NCBI RefSeq assembly: GCF_004331175.1
Contig: NZ_SJOD01000002.1
Location: 62,001 to 126,000, forward strand
DNA length: 64,000 nucleotides
Direction of reading: 5' to 3'
DNA from: Acinetobacter sp. ANC 4178
GTDB taxonomy: Bacteria; Pseudomonadota; Gammaproteobacteria; Pseudomonadales; Moraxellaceae
The notes beneath the pieces were generated by a model, which saw nothing but the letters and a program-made list of their open reading frames with translations, was not told where the DNA came from and searched no databases. How positions within the stretch are numbered: the stretch's first letter is position 1; every line of letters begins with the position of its first letter. A program made the position numbers and the translations under genes. Shown in pieces: positions 54,331 to 64,000 of the stretch.

Positions 54331-55254
54331 TTAACGTAAGGTTCGATGCTGCACCAAATTATCAACATGCTGTGCCAAATACTCCTTTAAGTGATTTAAA
54401 AAATACGCAACGCGTGGCGAATCTTGCAAACGGGCTAAATACACAGCATACACATCCGCAGGTGGGGTACTGTACTGCTCTAACACCTGAATCAAACGTC
54501 CACTGCGTAGATACTTCGCGACGTCCCATTCGGCACGCATCAAAATCCCCTGCCCATCCAAGGCCCAATTTAAGGCAACCTCACCATCATTGGTACTTAA
54601 ATTGCCATGTACCTTAATGGTTTCGACCTGCTCACCCAAACTTAAACGCCAGTTGCCATAAGCCGCTTCATTCTGCCGAATCACAATACATTGATGGACG
54701 GTTAAATCATGTGGCGTTTCTGGGATACCGACACTTTTTAAATATAAAGGCGAAGCACACAATAAACGTCGATTGGCTGCCAGTCTTTGCGCAATTAAAC
54801 GTGAGTCTGGAATTTCACCAAAGCGAATCACCACATCCGTCGCTTCATTGGGCAAATTCACTGGACGATCACTCAGCTGCAATTGCACCTCCACTTCAGG
54901 GAATATTTTCGCAAAATCTGAAATCGCAGGGGCAATATATGAACGTCCAAAACCTAAGGGTGCATTGACGCGAAGTAAACCTTTGGGTGCAAATCGCGTA
55001 CTCGACACGCGGCGTTCCATGTCTTCAATTTCTTTTAGAATCCGCAGCGCATTCTCATAATAAATTTCCCCCTCATGCGTCAGACTAATGCGTCTGGTGG
55101 TTCGATTCAGGAGACGTACCCCCAGACGATCTTCCATTTGCGTCAAACGTCGAGATACTGCGGGCGGAGTTAAATTTAATTCTCGTGCGGTAGCAACCAA
55201 ACTTCCTTGTTTTATTAGTAAGCAAAAAAATGCTAATTCCGTATCTGAGTTCAT
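54331..55254 (-). CDS. LysR-family transcriptional regulator
   Basis: The 307-aa protein has an N-terminal helix-turn-helix (LVATARELNLTPPAVSRRLTQMEDRLGVRLLNRTTR, residues 19-53) and a C-terminal substrate-binding domain (LRVNAPLGFGRSYIAPAISDF, DVVIRFGEIPDSRLIAQRL). It is divergent from the MFS-ttdA-ttdB operon, the usual place for its regulator. The inducer is probably a C4 dicarboxylate such as tartrate, which is inferred. Confidence 0.92.
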   Translation of the reverse strand: MNSDTELAFFCLLIKQGSLVATARELNLTPPAVSRRLTQMEDRLGVRLLNRTTRRISLTHEGEIYYENALRILKEIEDMERRVSSTRFAPKGLLRVNAPLGFGRSYIAPAISDFAKIFPEVEVQLQLSDRPVNLPNEATDVVIRFGEIPDSRLIAQRLAANRRLLCASPLYLKSVGIPETPHDLTVHQCIVIRQNEAAYGNWRLSLGEQVETIKVHGNLSTNDGEVALNWALDGQGILMRAEWDVAKYLRSGRLIQVLEQYSTPPADVYAVYLARLQDSPRVAYFLNHLKEYLAQHVDNLVQHRTLR

Positions 55255-55498
55255 GATTATTCAGTTTTTTGCAATAGTGATTTAACTTTATATCGATCCA
55301 TCCATTTTGCAAAGTCTCTATTATCCATATCACGTTACCCCCCAAACAACATATTTCACCCAAGCAAGGAAACTTGAGTGAATAATAAAGTCCACCGTTT
55401 AAGGATTACGGTGTCACAACGGGGAGCCTTTTCGCCAGACTCGATTGCGGTATTTATACCAGATCGGGTGGTAATCGCTACTTATATGGAGATAAGCC

Positions 55499-56800
55499 AT
55501 GGACATGGATATCGAAAAACGGACCTTACGGAAAATCACGTGGCGTATTGTCCCGTTTATCATGATTTTGTATTTAATTGCTTATATTGACCGCGTCAAT
55601 ATTGGTTTTGCCGCCATCACCATGAAGGAAGATTTGGGCTTTACCGCTTCAATTTTGGGTTTTGGCGCAGGGATTTTCTTTCTGGGTTACTTTTTATTTG
55701 AAGTCCCTTCTAACATTATTCTGCATAAAGTCGGCGCCCGTATCTGGATTGCACGGGTCATGGTCACTTGGGGCATTATTGCCGGTGGTATGGCTTTTAT
55801 CGAAAGCTCCACCAGTTTTTATGTGATGCGCTTTTTACTTGGTGTTGCAGAAGCAGGTTTTTTCCCGGGCATTATTCTCTATCTCAGCTATTGGTTTCCT
55901 GCACGAAACCGTGCTGGTGTGATCGCTTTATTTATGGCTGCCGCCCCAATTGCCACGGCGATTGGGTCCCCGATTTCTGCTGCACTGCTAGAAATGCACG
56001 GCATCATGGGTCTGGCGGGTTGGCAGTGGATGTTTCTGATAGAAGCGGTTCCTGCGGTAATCTTAGGCGTAGTGGTGTTTTTCTACATGACGGATCGCCC
56101 TGAAAAAGCCGCATGGTTAAAAGCAGATGAGCGTGAATGGTTGGTTAAAACCATGCAAGCCGAAGATGCCAATAAAGGTGATCAACAACATCACAGTATT
56201 TTACGCGGTTTAGCCAACCCACGTGTACTGGCTCTGGCACTGATTTATTTTGGCACCTCAGCAGGCTTGTACACCCTCGGCATTTGGGCACCGCAAATCA
56301 TTAAAGAACTGGGTGTCAGCTCCATGACCGTTGGTTTATTGAATGCCATCCCTCCAATTATCTCTGTGGTTGCCATGATTCTTTGGTCACGTCACTCCGA
56401 CAAAACCAATGAACGCACATGGCATGTGGCATTGGCTTGCTTAACCGCAGCCGTAGGGCTCGCGATTGCAGCTGGTACTGGCAGTATGTTTGGTCTGATT
56501 GCAGCACTCACCATTGTTAATGTCGGAATTAGTTGTTCTAAGCCACCGCTGTGGAGTATGCCGACCATGTTCTTGTCAGGTGCTGCGGCAGCCACAGGTA
56601 TCGCAACCATTAACTCGATTGGCAACTTAGGCGGCTTTGCGGGTCCAGCCATGATTGGTTGGGTCAAAGACCAAACTGGAAGTTTTGCAAGTGGTCTGTA
56701 TTTCGTCGCAGGTCTACTGATTCTCTCTACCGTACTAACTCTCGTTTTAAGTTTTACTCAAAAAAACAAAGTCAGCTCGGCTGAATTGAGTAACTCCTGA
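55499..56800 (+). CDS. MFS transporter, anion:cation symporter type
   Basis: This 433-aa protein has twelve membrane segments and the ACS-family features ITWRIVPFIMILYLIAYIDRVNIGFA and FFPGIILYLSYWFPARNRA. This group takes up organic acids (tartrate, phthalate, glucarate types). It is the first gene of an operon with ttdA and ttdB, so a dicarboxylate such as tartrate is likely. ATG 55499 has GGAGATAAG upstream. Confidence 0.88.
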   Translation: MDMDIEKRTLRKITWRIVPFIMILYLIAYIDRVNIGFAAITMKEDLGFTASILGFGAGIFFLGYFLFEVPSNIILHKVGARIWIARVMVTWGIIAGGMAFIESSTSFYVMRFLLGVAEAGFFPGIILYLSYWFPARNRAGVIALFMAAAPIATAIGSPISAALLEMHGIMGLAGWQWMFLIEAVPAVILGVVVFFYMTDRPEKAAWLKADEREWLVKTMQAEDANKGDQQHHSILRGLANPRVLALALIYFGTSAGLYTLGIWAPQIIKELGVSSMTVGLLNAIPPIISVVAMILWSRHSDKTNERTWHVALACLTAAVGLAIAAGTGSMFGLIAALTIVNVGISCSKPPLWSMPTMFLSGAAAATGIATINSIGNLGGFAGPAMIGWVKDQTGSFASGLYFVAGLLILSTVLTLVLSFTQKNKVSSAELSNS

Positions 56801-56852
56801 TCTTCATTTTTATATTGCTTGACTGAATTTAACGCTTTACAAGGAGCCTCCC

Positions 56853-57752
56853 ATGGACAAAGAACTTGCCGTACAGTCCCTCACGGACACCATGGCCAAA
56901 TTTACAGCCTACATTGGTAAACGTTTACCTAAAGATGTGAAAAGTAAACTGATTGAATTGAAAACTTTAGAAACCAATCCATTGGCGAAGTCGATTTACG
57001 ACTCCATGGATGAAAACCAAGAAGCGGCGGATCGACTCAATCGTCCCAGCTGCCAAGACACTGGCGTGATTCAATATTTTGTTGAAGCGGGTGCACATTT
57101 CCCACTGTTGGGTGAATTACAGGAAATTTTACGTGAAGCAACCGAAGAGGCCACCCGTACAGGGCCCTTACGTCACAATGCGGTTGAAACCTTTGATGAG
57201 AAGAATACGGGCACCAATACCGGTACCCAAATTCCGTGGCTAGACTGGCGCATTGTCCCTGAACAAGACAGCTGCACCATTGATGTTTATATGGCAGGTG
57301 GCGGGTGTACCTTGCCGGGTGCCGCTAAAGTGCTGATGCCAGGTCAAGGCTACGAAGGTGTGGCTGAGTTTGTGATGGACGTGATTACCGAACGTGGTGT
57401 GAATGCTTGCCCACCATTATTGGTCGGTGTCGGGGTATCAACCTCTGTTGAAACCGCTGCGCGCTTGTCCAAACTGGCCATTATGCGCCCTGTAGACTCA
57501 AGAAGTGATAACCCACGCGCTGCATTAATGGAGGATTTACTAGAACAAGGTTTAAATGAAATTGGGATTGGTCCACAAGGCTTAACAGGCAATAACAGTG
57601 TCATGGGAGTGAACATTGAATCTTCAGCCCGCCATCCATCGACGATTGGCGTGGCTGTGAATACTGGCTGTTGGGCACACCGTCGTGGAAAAATCAAAAT
57701 TAATGCGGACATGTCTTATGAAATCCTGTCGCACGAAGGAGTTGTGCTATGA
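56853..57752 (+). CDS. ttdA: L(+)-tartrate dehydratase/class I fumarase alpha subunit
   Basis: This 299-aa Fe-S hydro-lyase subunit has [36 protein letters not shown] and [10 protein letters not shown], which hold the three cluster Cys. It dehydrates tartrate to oxaloacetate or hydrates fumarate; the two activities cannot be told apart from sequence alone. AAGGAG precedes the ATG, and the gene overlaps ttdB by 4 bp. Confidence 0.87.
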   Translation: MDKELAVQSLTDTMAKFTAYIGKRLPKDVKSKLIELKTLETNPLAKSIYDSMDENQEAADRLNRPSCQDTGVIQYFVEAGAHFPLLGELQEILREATEEATRTGPLRHNAVETFDEKNTGTNTGTQIPWLDWRIVPEQDSCTIDVYMAGGGCTLPGAAKVLMPGQGYEGVAEFVMDVITERGVNACPPLLVGVGVSTSVETAARLSKLAIMRPVDSRSDNPRAALMEDLLEQGLNEIGIGPQGLTGNNSVMGVNIESSARHPSTIGVAVNTGCWAHRRGKIKINADMSYEILSHEGVVL

Positions 57753-58357
57753 AAAAAATTCTGACTACCCCACTGCGTGATGAAGACTTAGCCGATCTTA
57801 AAATTGGTGATGTGGTGTATCTGACCGGTCGTTTAGTTACTTGCCGTGATGTGGCGCATCGTCGCTTGATTGAGCAAGGTCGGCAACTTCCAGTGAATTT
57901 AGAAGGCGGTGCGATTTTCCATGCAGGCCCGATCGTACGTAAAAAGGATGATGGCCGTTTTGAAATGGTCTCGATTGGCCCCACCACCAGTATGCGTATG
58001 GAAAAATTCGAACGTGAATTTATTAAACAAACGGGTGTAAAACTGATTGTTGGTAAAGGCGGTATGGGGCCTGAAACCGTTGCAGGCTGTCAGGAGCATA
58101 AAGCAGTGCATGCGATTTTCCCGGGGGGCTGTGCGGTACTGGCGGCCACTCAAGTGGAAGAAATTGAAGGGGCTGAATGGCAAGATTTGGGGATGCCTGA
58201 AACCTTGTGGATTAACCGCGTCAAAGTATTTGGTCCTTTGATCATCTCGATTGATACTCATGGCAACAATTTAATTCAGCAAAATAAAACGCAATTCCAA
58301 GCCAAGAAAAAGCCAGTGTTGGATCGCATCAGTAAGGAATTAAGCTTTATTAAATAA
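57749..58357 (+). CDS. ttdB: L(+)-tartrate dehydratase/class I fumarase beta subunit
   Basis: This 202-aa swivel-domain subunit has [47 protein letters not shown] and [10 protein letters not shown]. It pairs with the alpha subunit and is coupled by an ATGA overlap. A terminator follows directly. Confidence 0.88.
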   Translation: MKKILTTPLRDEDLADLKIGDVVYLTGRLVTCRDVAHRRLIEQGRQLPVNLEGGAIFHAGPIVRKKDDGRFEMVSIGPTTSMRMEKFEREFIKQTGVKLIVGKGGMGPETVAGCQEHKAVHAIFPGGCAVLAATQVEEIEGAEWQDLGMPETLWINRVKVFGPLIISIDTHGNNLIQQNKTQFQAKKKPVLDRISKELSFIK

Positions 58358-58375
58358 ACTTAAATGTGCAATAAA

Positions 58376-58410
58376 AATAACCCTGAAATATTCCATTCAG
58401 GGTTATTTTT
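58376..58410 (+). terminator. Terminator of the ttd operon
   Basis: AATAACCCTGAA and TTCAGGGTTATT (58376-58387, 58396-58407) form a perfect 12-bp stem with a T tract. Confidence 0.92.
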
Positions 58411-58441
58411 TAAATCTGAATAAAAGCAAATGCTGCGCAGA

Positions 58442-59104
58442 CTATTGATTCGGAGTGAAAGGCCAATACGCTGCATTGACTCCCTGACAGCCTGTTGAAC
58501 CATTTAATTGTTCCACTGTAGCCATTTTTACAGGACTAAAAGCCTGATCGAGATAGCGGTCATTTTCACAATGCTGTGCCAAATACCCCGCCTGATCAAC
58601 CAATCGCTCTGCTGAAGCAAAAATCTCGCGTGAATGTCGCCAACCTAATTGGCAATATTCAGCCGCAGCCCAAACCAATTTCACCTCTGCCTGAGCGAGT
58701 TCTTTATAAGCACACTGAAAACCCGCATGAACTTTAATGCTTTCGATGCGAGCCCACAAATCTCGGCGCATAACCTGAGAAAAAGCTAAAATTGGCGTCT
58801 GAGTCGTAAGCTGCACTCTGTTGTCGGTATTGGTGATATTCAGCACCTGCTGATAAACCATTGCTAAGTTTTTGGGCTTACTCTTTTCACTATATAACTG
58901 ATCAGCATAACTGAGCCATGTTTGCGCTTTTTCCAGTTGGTATTTTTCTTTTACCTCAGTACTTTGCCCAAGTGCCTCACGTATTTTCGACTGAATCTGT
59001 TGATGCGACGATATATATGTGAATTGATGGGCCTCGGTATTGGCATAAAGCGCTGGGCTAAGCAGCCCAGCCAACAGCAATGCTTTTAATCCTAAAAATT
59101 TCAT
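58442..59104 (-). CDS. Secreted helical protein coupled to the giant OMP gene
   Basis: The 220-aa protein has a signal peptide (MKFLGLKALLLAGLLSPALYANT). The mature part is helical with four Cys (FQCAYKELA, EYCQLGW, AQHCEND, TGCQGVN). Its ATG overlaps the stop of the large gene as ATGA, so translation is coupled. No family was recognised. It may be a periplasmic partner for the outer-membrane protein. Confidence 0.65.
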   Translation of the reverse strand: MKFLGLKALLLAGLLSPALYANTEAHQFTYISSHQQIQSKIREALGQSTEVKEKYQLEKAQTWLSYADQLYSEKSKPKNLAMVYQQVLNITNTDNRVQLTTQTPILAFSQVMRRDLWARIESIKVHAGFQCAYKELAQAEVKLVWAAAEYCQLGWRHSREIFASAERLVDQAGYLAQHCENDRYLDQAFSPVKMATVEQLNGSTGCQGVNAAYWPFTPNQ

Positions 59105-62100
59105 AATTTAGGCTCCAAAGCTTTATTCACGCTTGCCTTATTTTGATTAAAAAGGTTCTCATCAAATTTAAAGCGGAAACGGAAATAAGCGCCATCCATT
59201 GTGGTATCGCCATCGGTTAAATCTTTATCTTCATAACCAACAAAGTTATATCCACCAGAAACCCAAAGGTTGGCCGCCAGAAGATAACCCACCTCAACCC
59301 CTGCCATCAGCTTGGTGCCATCGGAAACGCTGTTCCACATGACGCCAGCATTTACCCCAGCATCCCAACGGTCATTAATATCATACATGAAGCGCGTATT
59401 CAGCATTTGCGTCATACCACTGCTTTGCAATAGGTCGTAGGTTTCTTCTAAATATTTCACAGCATACTGACCCGACACATGCACATCACGCGTCGGATGA
59501 TAATTTAAATGATGCGACATAATGTAAGCATTACGCTCGTACGGATCACTTAAAGTGGTTTCATTCTTTTCGTAGCGATACTCAATTTTACTGAGTGAAT
59601 CAAATTTGTTGGTTTCTAAATCACGATAAGCTGCACCAATCTGGAATCGGTTAATTAAACGATCACCTGAATCGGCAGCTTTATTATCGGTTAAATTTAA
59701 AACGTTTTTTGCCAAGAACGTGACTTCATCTGAATACTTATAGGCTGTTCCCAACGTATTTAAATAGCTATCACTTTGATTTGACCAACGCCCTTCAATA
59801 CGCGCTACATTCTTCCAACGAGGGTTAGATAAATGCTCAAAGCCCAAAGTCGCTGCGGTAGACTCAAGTGAATCTTTATTTTCACCTTCAAAGACTTTCA
59901 CTTTCTCAAAGCTGGTATTAAAGAATAAACCTTCTTTTAATTGCCAACGATTACGTACACCCATTGCTGCTTCTGCTTCACGCGCACTTAAACCATCGCG
60001 CACACGATATTCACTGAATACCGAACCATCTCGCATATATTGACTGTCTAAACCAAATACCGTGGTATTACGTTTTTGCGTGTCATTGAGTTCGTATAAA
60101 CCACCAATACTTGAGATAAATTCATGACGTGCATAAGCATGAATATTTTTATAGACCTGAGCATCACCACCAACAGCAAATACACGGCGATTACTATCCG
60201 CAACATCTTGCTCATATTCAATAAATGCACTTGAACCATCAAATGGTAATGCCGTTTTCAATTTGGCCCGAAGCGTGGTGCCATCGTAAGGTGTTTCAAC
60301 GCTTTGCGTGGATGTACTGGCAGCATTCAATGACTCATTATAATAACGAACACCCAGTTCTAAACTGACAATACGATTAATGGCTTTTTCAATGGAAGCA
60401 CTGATCCCGTTACGTACCCCTGCATTGGCAATATCTTCTGTACGCACAGCTTCAATCCGTAATACACCAAATCGGTCTAAGCGTGCATTCAGTTTCACAG
60501 CACTTTCTTTACGTCCTGAGCTGATTGAAGATGCTGCATTGCGGAAGCCAACATCCGCCTGTTGATGATAGGCACGCACATCGACATTGTCTTTTTTATA
60601 ATCCAGTTCTACACGTGCTGCGGAACCATTCCCCGAGGTATTTGCAGTTGTCGAGGCATTCACATCGGTGAGCTGATCCAACGTCATTAAATCATGATCA
60701 GAATATGCGTATTCAGCAATCAGTTTAGTTTGATCATTCCAACGAATGACCGTATTGGCACTGGCAATTTTTTCCTGATCAATCGGATCATCATTTTGAA
60801 TATAAGAGCCGCCGACGGTCACTTTATCATTCAATTTATAACGACCATTCACCCCCGCCACGGTATATTCTTTGCCACCTTGATCAGTTTCAATGGTGAT
60901 TCTTAAATAGACTGGGTTTAGATTTTCATCGATGCTACTTAACGGTGAAGTTAAATAAATACTGTTGGTATAGGTATCAACTTCATAGTCGCTAAAACGG
61001 GTTAAGGTACGTTGTGAAATAATTAAACCAGGATTGTTACGATCACGCACAATCACTTCAACTTTTTCACTATTTTGAAGCATGTCATTGCTGTCCATGC
61101 CCAAGGCATAAGGACCTGAAACACCCATTGCACGGAGTTCATTCACCACTTGAGTGGTATTGGTACGTGCAGCAAAGCTGGCAACTTGAAAGCGATCACC
61201 TTCAACCACCGACTTTAAACCCGTTAACGAACGACTATACTGACCTAAAGAAAGTCCTTCGTCATTTTCGGTGCGTGTGACATAGTCGCCATACATCGCA
61301 TAAGAACGACCTTTATCGACACGAACATAAAATTTACTGGTGGACTGCGCATCAAAACCTTTGGCAGATGCATCACCGTATACTGGGTAATATTCATCTG
61401 GACGGATATCACGGAATAAACGCTGATTATTTTCTTTGCTTGAGTCATATGCCAAAGTCAGTAAATAATCGCCTCGCACTTTGCCTTTCAAGAATAATGC
61501 CGCACGACCACGAATGGCGGTTTCACCATCACTCGAACTCGACAAATCATTCAGCTCTTCTTCAAAACCATCTTGAGTCGAGGTTTGAGACAGATTTTTA
61601 GGATCAAACTTATTTAGTGCAAAAGAACCTTCAACAATCCCGGCAACCAACATTGGACGAAGTTCTGCCAAAAAGCGCACTGGTACAGTTTGTTCGTAAA
61701 TCCCACTACGGACACGCAATACACCCGACCCAGCTTCCAAAGGTGCCAGTACTGGCACCACCAAAGATCCACCTTCTGCAAAAACTTGCACGCCAGGTTT
61801 ATCTGGATCGAGGTCTTTGAGTTGAATCATGCCAATCGATGATTCAAGTGTGATTGGCGTACGTGTCGCAACAGGAGTCCCATGCTGATCTAGGACTTTA
61901 ACCACCACCTGATAAATATCTTTACCATTGGCATAAACCGTTTGTTCAACAGGCTGCGTTGTCAATTGGCTCATCGCATCTGGTGCAATCACTGTGACTT
62001 GTTGCTGATCACGCATGTTGCCGAAGCTATCGTACTGACGAACTGCAATCGTATTTTTACCAGCCGCCAATGGCACACCAATAAAGTCAAAGCCTGCTGC

Positions 62101-64000
62101 ACCACGCTCTTGATAAACCGCTTTTTTACCAATACGCTTTTCCGAAACTTGTTCATCGTTTACAAATAAACGAATGTCGGTGCCTAAAGCACCTTTAACC
62201 TGAATCGTGGCTTGTGGTGTAGGTAAAATTTGCTGTTCTTTCAGATTTAAAATCGCCAGTTGATTCGATTCCGAACGCTCCAGTTCTTGCTCTAAATCTA
62301 AAACAACTGACGCCTTTACTGGTTCGATTTGAACAGTTTGAATCTCTTTAATCTGATCTTTTTTATATTCAATATTACAATTGGCTGAAGCCCCTGCTGC
62401 ACTAATACATCCGCTTGCAGGTTGACCTTGTACATCTGAAACTGAATTGCTGAGTGGATCAACGGTTAAATCTTGACGCAAGGTTTGCTCTAATGCATCC
62501 AGTTGCGCATTAATTTTACTGCGGCGGTCTTCAATTTGCTCCGCCAAAGCTTGACTGCATTCACCTGAAGAATCAGTAATCGCGAAGTCTGCTCGGTGCA
62601 ATTCGCCACGTTTTAAATCTACGAATCGGCTGGCTGGATCACCTGCTTGACGGTTATTAATCAGCACCAATTCTGCATTATTGGGTAAAGTCGTATTGTC
62701 GACTTTTAATACGTGGGTAATCGGTTTAATGCCGTAGAAGTTGTATTTACCTTCACGATCCGTCACCACAAAGCTACCATCTTCCATATAAATACGGATA
62801 CCAGGTACACCGCGTTCTCCCGCATCTTGAACGCCATTGCGGTTACAGTCGCTAAAGACTTTCCCGACAATAAAGCCATCTGGACTAAATACACCAGGGG
62901 TGACTTTTACTGCGGCCTGTGCTTCATTCGAAACGGTATTTTTGTTGTCCTGCGCGTACACACGGTTAACGCCATCTCCACTCAGCGCATTAGGACCAAT
63001 ATAGACACGGTATTGAACTTTGGCTTGTTGCTTTGGTGTCAGCGTTCCCAAACCTAGCGTCAAATAAGGTCCTTTTCCACCTTCAGGATCTGCATTTTTT
63101 TGCCCATTGACGCGGGTACTGCCTGAAACATAAATAAAACCACGAGGCAAAGTATCTTTCATGTTGACATCATAGAGGGTCGAATCCCCCATATTTGCCA
63201 CCGTAATTTGATAATCTTTAAAATCACCAATTTCGGCAGTATTCGTTCCGACCACTTCTTTTTTAATGACTAATTTGTCATTGCTGGGTACAGAAATATC
63301 TACAGGATCAATTGGAATATCAATATTGAGTGCAGCATCACCCGTCTTTAACGTAAAGTTGCCCCCATACGACCAAGAGCTGTCAACCACACGATCCGCA
63401 AAATTATTATAAATGGTCTTGTCACTGGTAAATTTATAATTGGTAGAGCCTGCAATTGTTGAAGTATCAATATCAAGTCTATAAGTTCCATTTTCCACAA
63501 AAGGATAGACAAATTCGCCTTTACTATTGGTTAGCTGCGTTGCAGGAATCACCACTTTTTCACCCGTGGTTTCATCCAATTTATACGCCACATTTTCAGC
63601 AGGATTACCCTTCGCATCCAACAACGTGACCTTCGCACCAGCAACAGGTAAATTGGTCTTTGCATCAAAAACGACACCATAAGGATCAATTAAAACCGTG
63701 GTATGAATATCTGTAATACTGTTGGTCGAATTACCACTCTCATCTAAACAATCCGTCAAAGACACAATCACCTGATCTCGCTTGACGGTTTGTAGAATCT
63801 GGTCATTCAAATGAATGGCACCCGCTTCTTGTGTTGCTAAAGTGAAGCGGAATACACCTGTATTCGCCCCAGTCTCCACGCCCTGAACATACTCAACATC
63901 CCCAGTCAGCGTCGATTGAACTTTAATTTTGACTTTATCTAAATTGCTACGTGAGGCATTACACATGGCACTATTTGCAGCAATGTATAACGGTTGATTT
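59101..64000 (-). CDS. Giant outer-membrane protein with DUF11 and SdrD-like domains (5' end outside window)
   Basis: The open frame runs off the right edge, so the N-terminus is missing; over 1,630 residues are visible. In order it has a carboxypeptidase-like repeat (AGAKVTLLDAKGNPAENVAY), a DUF11 repeat (DTLPRGFIYVSGSTRVNGQ), an SdrD/CNA-B-like domain (VFSDCNRNGVQDAGERGVPG) and Ig-like/invasin-type segments. A long C-terminal beta-barrel of strands of alternating aromatic residues follows, ending in FRFRFKF and ENLF. It probably sits in the outer membrane as an adhesin-like or assembly protein. The internal Met at 63966 is unlikely to be the start. Confidence 0.8.
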   Translation of the reverse strand, partial: NQPLYIAANSAMCNASRSNLDKVKIKVQSTLTGDVEYVQGVETGANTGVFRFTLATQEAGAIHLNDQILQTVKRDQVIVSLTDCLDESGNSTNSITDIHTTVLIDPYGVVFDAKTNLPVAGAKVTLLDAKGNPAENVAYKLDETTGEKVVIPATQLTNSKGEFVYPFVENGTYRLDIDTSTIAGSTNYKFTSDKTIYNNFADRVVDSSWSYGGNFTLKTGDAALNIDIPIDPVDISVPSNDKLVIKKEVVGTNTAEIGDFKDYQITVANMGDSTLYDVNMKDTLPRGFIYVSGSTRVNGQKNADPEGGKGPYLTLGLGTLTPKQQAKVQYRVYIGPNALSGDGVNRVYAQDNKNTVSNEAQAAVKVTPGVFSPDGFIVGKVFSDCNRNGVQDAGERGVPGIRIYMEDGSFVVTDREGKYNFYGIKPITHVLKVDNTTLPNNAELVLINNRQAGDPASRFVDLKRGELHRADFAITDSSGECSQALAEQIEDRRSKINAQLDALEQTLRQDLTVDPLSNSVSDVQGQPASGCISAAGASANCNIEYKKDQIKEIQTVQIEPVKASVVLDLEQELERSESNQLAILNLKEQQILPTPQATIQVKGALGTDIRLFVNDEQVSEKRIGKKAVYQERGAAGFDFIGVPLAAGKNTIAVRQYDSFGNMRDQQQVTVIAPDAMSQLTTQPVEQTVYANGKDIYQVVVKVLDQHGTPVATRTPITLESSIGMIQLKDLDPDKPGVQVFAEGGSLVVPVLAPLEAGSGVLRVRSGIYEQTVPVRFLAELRPMLVAGIVEGSFALNKFDPKNLSQTSTQDGFEEELNDLSSSSDGETAIRGRAALFLKGKVRGDYLLTLAYDSSKENNQRLFRDIRPDEYYPVYGDASAKGFDAQSTSKFYVRVDKGRSYAMYGDYVTRTENDEGLSLGQYSRSLTGLKSVVEGDRFQVASFAARTNTTQVVNELRAMGVSGPYALGMDSNDMLQNSEKVEVIVRDRNNPGLIISQRTLTRFSDYEVDTYTNSIYLTSPLSSIDENLNPVYLRITIETDQGGKEYTVAGVNGRYKLNDKVTVGGSYIQNDDPIDQEKIASANTVIRWNDQTKLIAEYAYSDHDLMTLDQLTDVNASTTANTSGNGSAARVELDYKKDNVDVRAYHQQADVGFRNAASSISSGRKESAVKLNARLDRFGVLRIEAVRTEDIANAGVRNGISASIEKAINRIVSLELGVRYYNESLNAASTSTQSVETPYDGTTLRAKLKTALPFDGSSAFIEYEQDVADSNRRVFAVGGDAQVYKNIHAYARHEFISSIGGLYELNDTQKRNTTVFGLDSQYMRDGSVFSEYRVRDGLSAREAEAAMGVRNRWQLKEGLFFNTSFEKVKVFEGENKDSLESTAATLGFEHLSNPRWKNVARIEGRWSNQSDSYLNTLGTAYKYSDEVTFLAKNVLNLTDNKAADSGDRLINRFQIGAAYRDLETNKFDSLSKIEYRYEKNETTLSDPYERNAYIMSHHLNYHPTRDVHVSGQYAVKYLEETYDLLQSSGMTQMLNTRFMYDINDRWDAGVNAGVMWNSVSDGTKLMAGVEVGYLLAANLWVSGGYNFVGYEDKDLTDGDTTMDGAYFRFRFKFDENLFNQNKASVNKALEPKL

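Noticed and set aside
59101..63966. Treating the Met at 63966 as the real start of the giant outer-membrane gene
   Set aside because: The frame stays open to the window edge with coding-like sequence, and no signal peptide follows this Met.
1..64000. tRNA genes, rRNA genes, CRISPR arrays and insertion sequences
   Set aside because: None was recognised. No regularly spaced repeats, transposase genes or cloverleaf-like sequences were found by eye.

Overview
The window looks like chromosome of an Acinetobacter species. The basis is low GC, the protein sequences (SoxR, AcnA, PrfC, TcdA and a tyrosine/homogentisate cluster typical of the genus) and a mobile element sitting in dusA. No rRNA, tRNA or CRISPR array was found. 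Names rest on motif and family recognition by eye; no database search was run.

Left flank (1-6738). An EamA exporter is followed by soxR, which is divergent from a RidA-like gene and an MFS transporter. The promoter between them is a textbook MerR-type one: a 19-bp spacer filled by a SoxR box. Next come a HEPN-like protein whose catalytic His has become Gln, the wreck of an arylsulfatase gene, and an intact anaerobic sulfatase maturase. The original 5' end of dusA (26 codons) is stranded at 6667-6747.

Integrated element (about 6739-33923, 27 kb). It is bounded by near-identical copies of the dusA 5' end that share an 18-bp perfect core. A tyrosine integrase lies next to the repaired dusA, and GGTGTAAA-type arm repeats lie inside both ends. 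The cargo half (6928-21632) is a defence island. It holds a frameshifted TrlF-like PHP/ATPase, a type II restriction-modification pair (MvaI/BcnI-type nuclease and C5 methyltransferase), an HsdR-N nuclease fused to a STAND-like NTPase, and a tightly coupled six-gene operon. That operon encodes, in order, a WYL regulator, a small zinc ribbon, two large dynamin-like GTPases, a tail-anchored coiled-coil protein and a HEPN protein with an intact R-x4-H motif. I do not recognise this combination as a named system, and it is the best candidate here for something undescribed. The backbone half (22001-33735) carries a recombination-directionality-factor-like protein, a YqaJ exonuclease, a DUF932 protein, an inovirus Gp2/YagK-type HUH protein, two large unknowns, a PrtN-like activator and the integrase. 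Most of its genes have their own terminator, and it also holds a structured non-coding stretch.

Right flank (33870-64000). These are housekeeping and catabolic genes: dusA, tcdA, acnA, tatD with two RsiV-like lipoproteins, prfC, an Lrp regulator and a YitT protein. A tyrosine degradation cluster follows: hpd, an IclR regulator, a VOC dioxygenase-like protein, maiA, fahA, an aromatic amino acid permease and tyrB. It lacks hmgA, and a shared AT-rich repeat precedes both hpd and fahA. Then come a LysR regulator divergent from an MFS-ttdA-ttdB operon, and a very large outer-membrane protein with DUF11/SdrD-like domains whose 5' end lies beyond the window.
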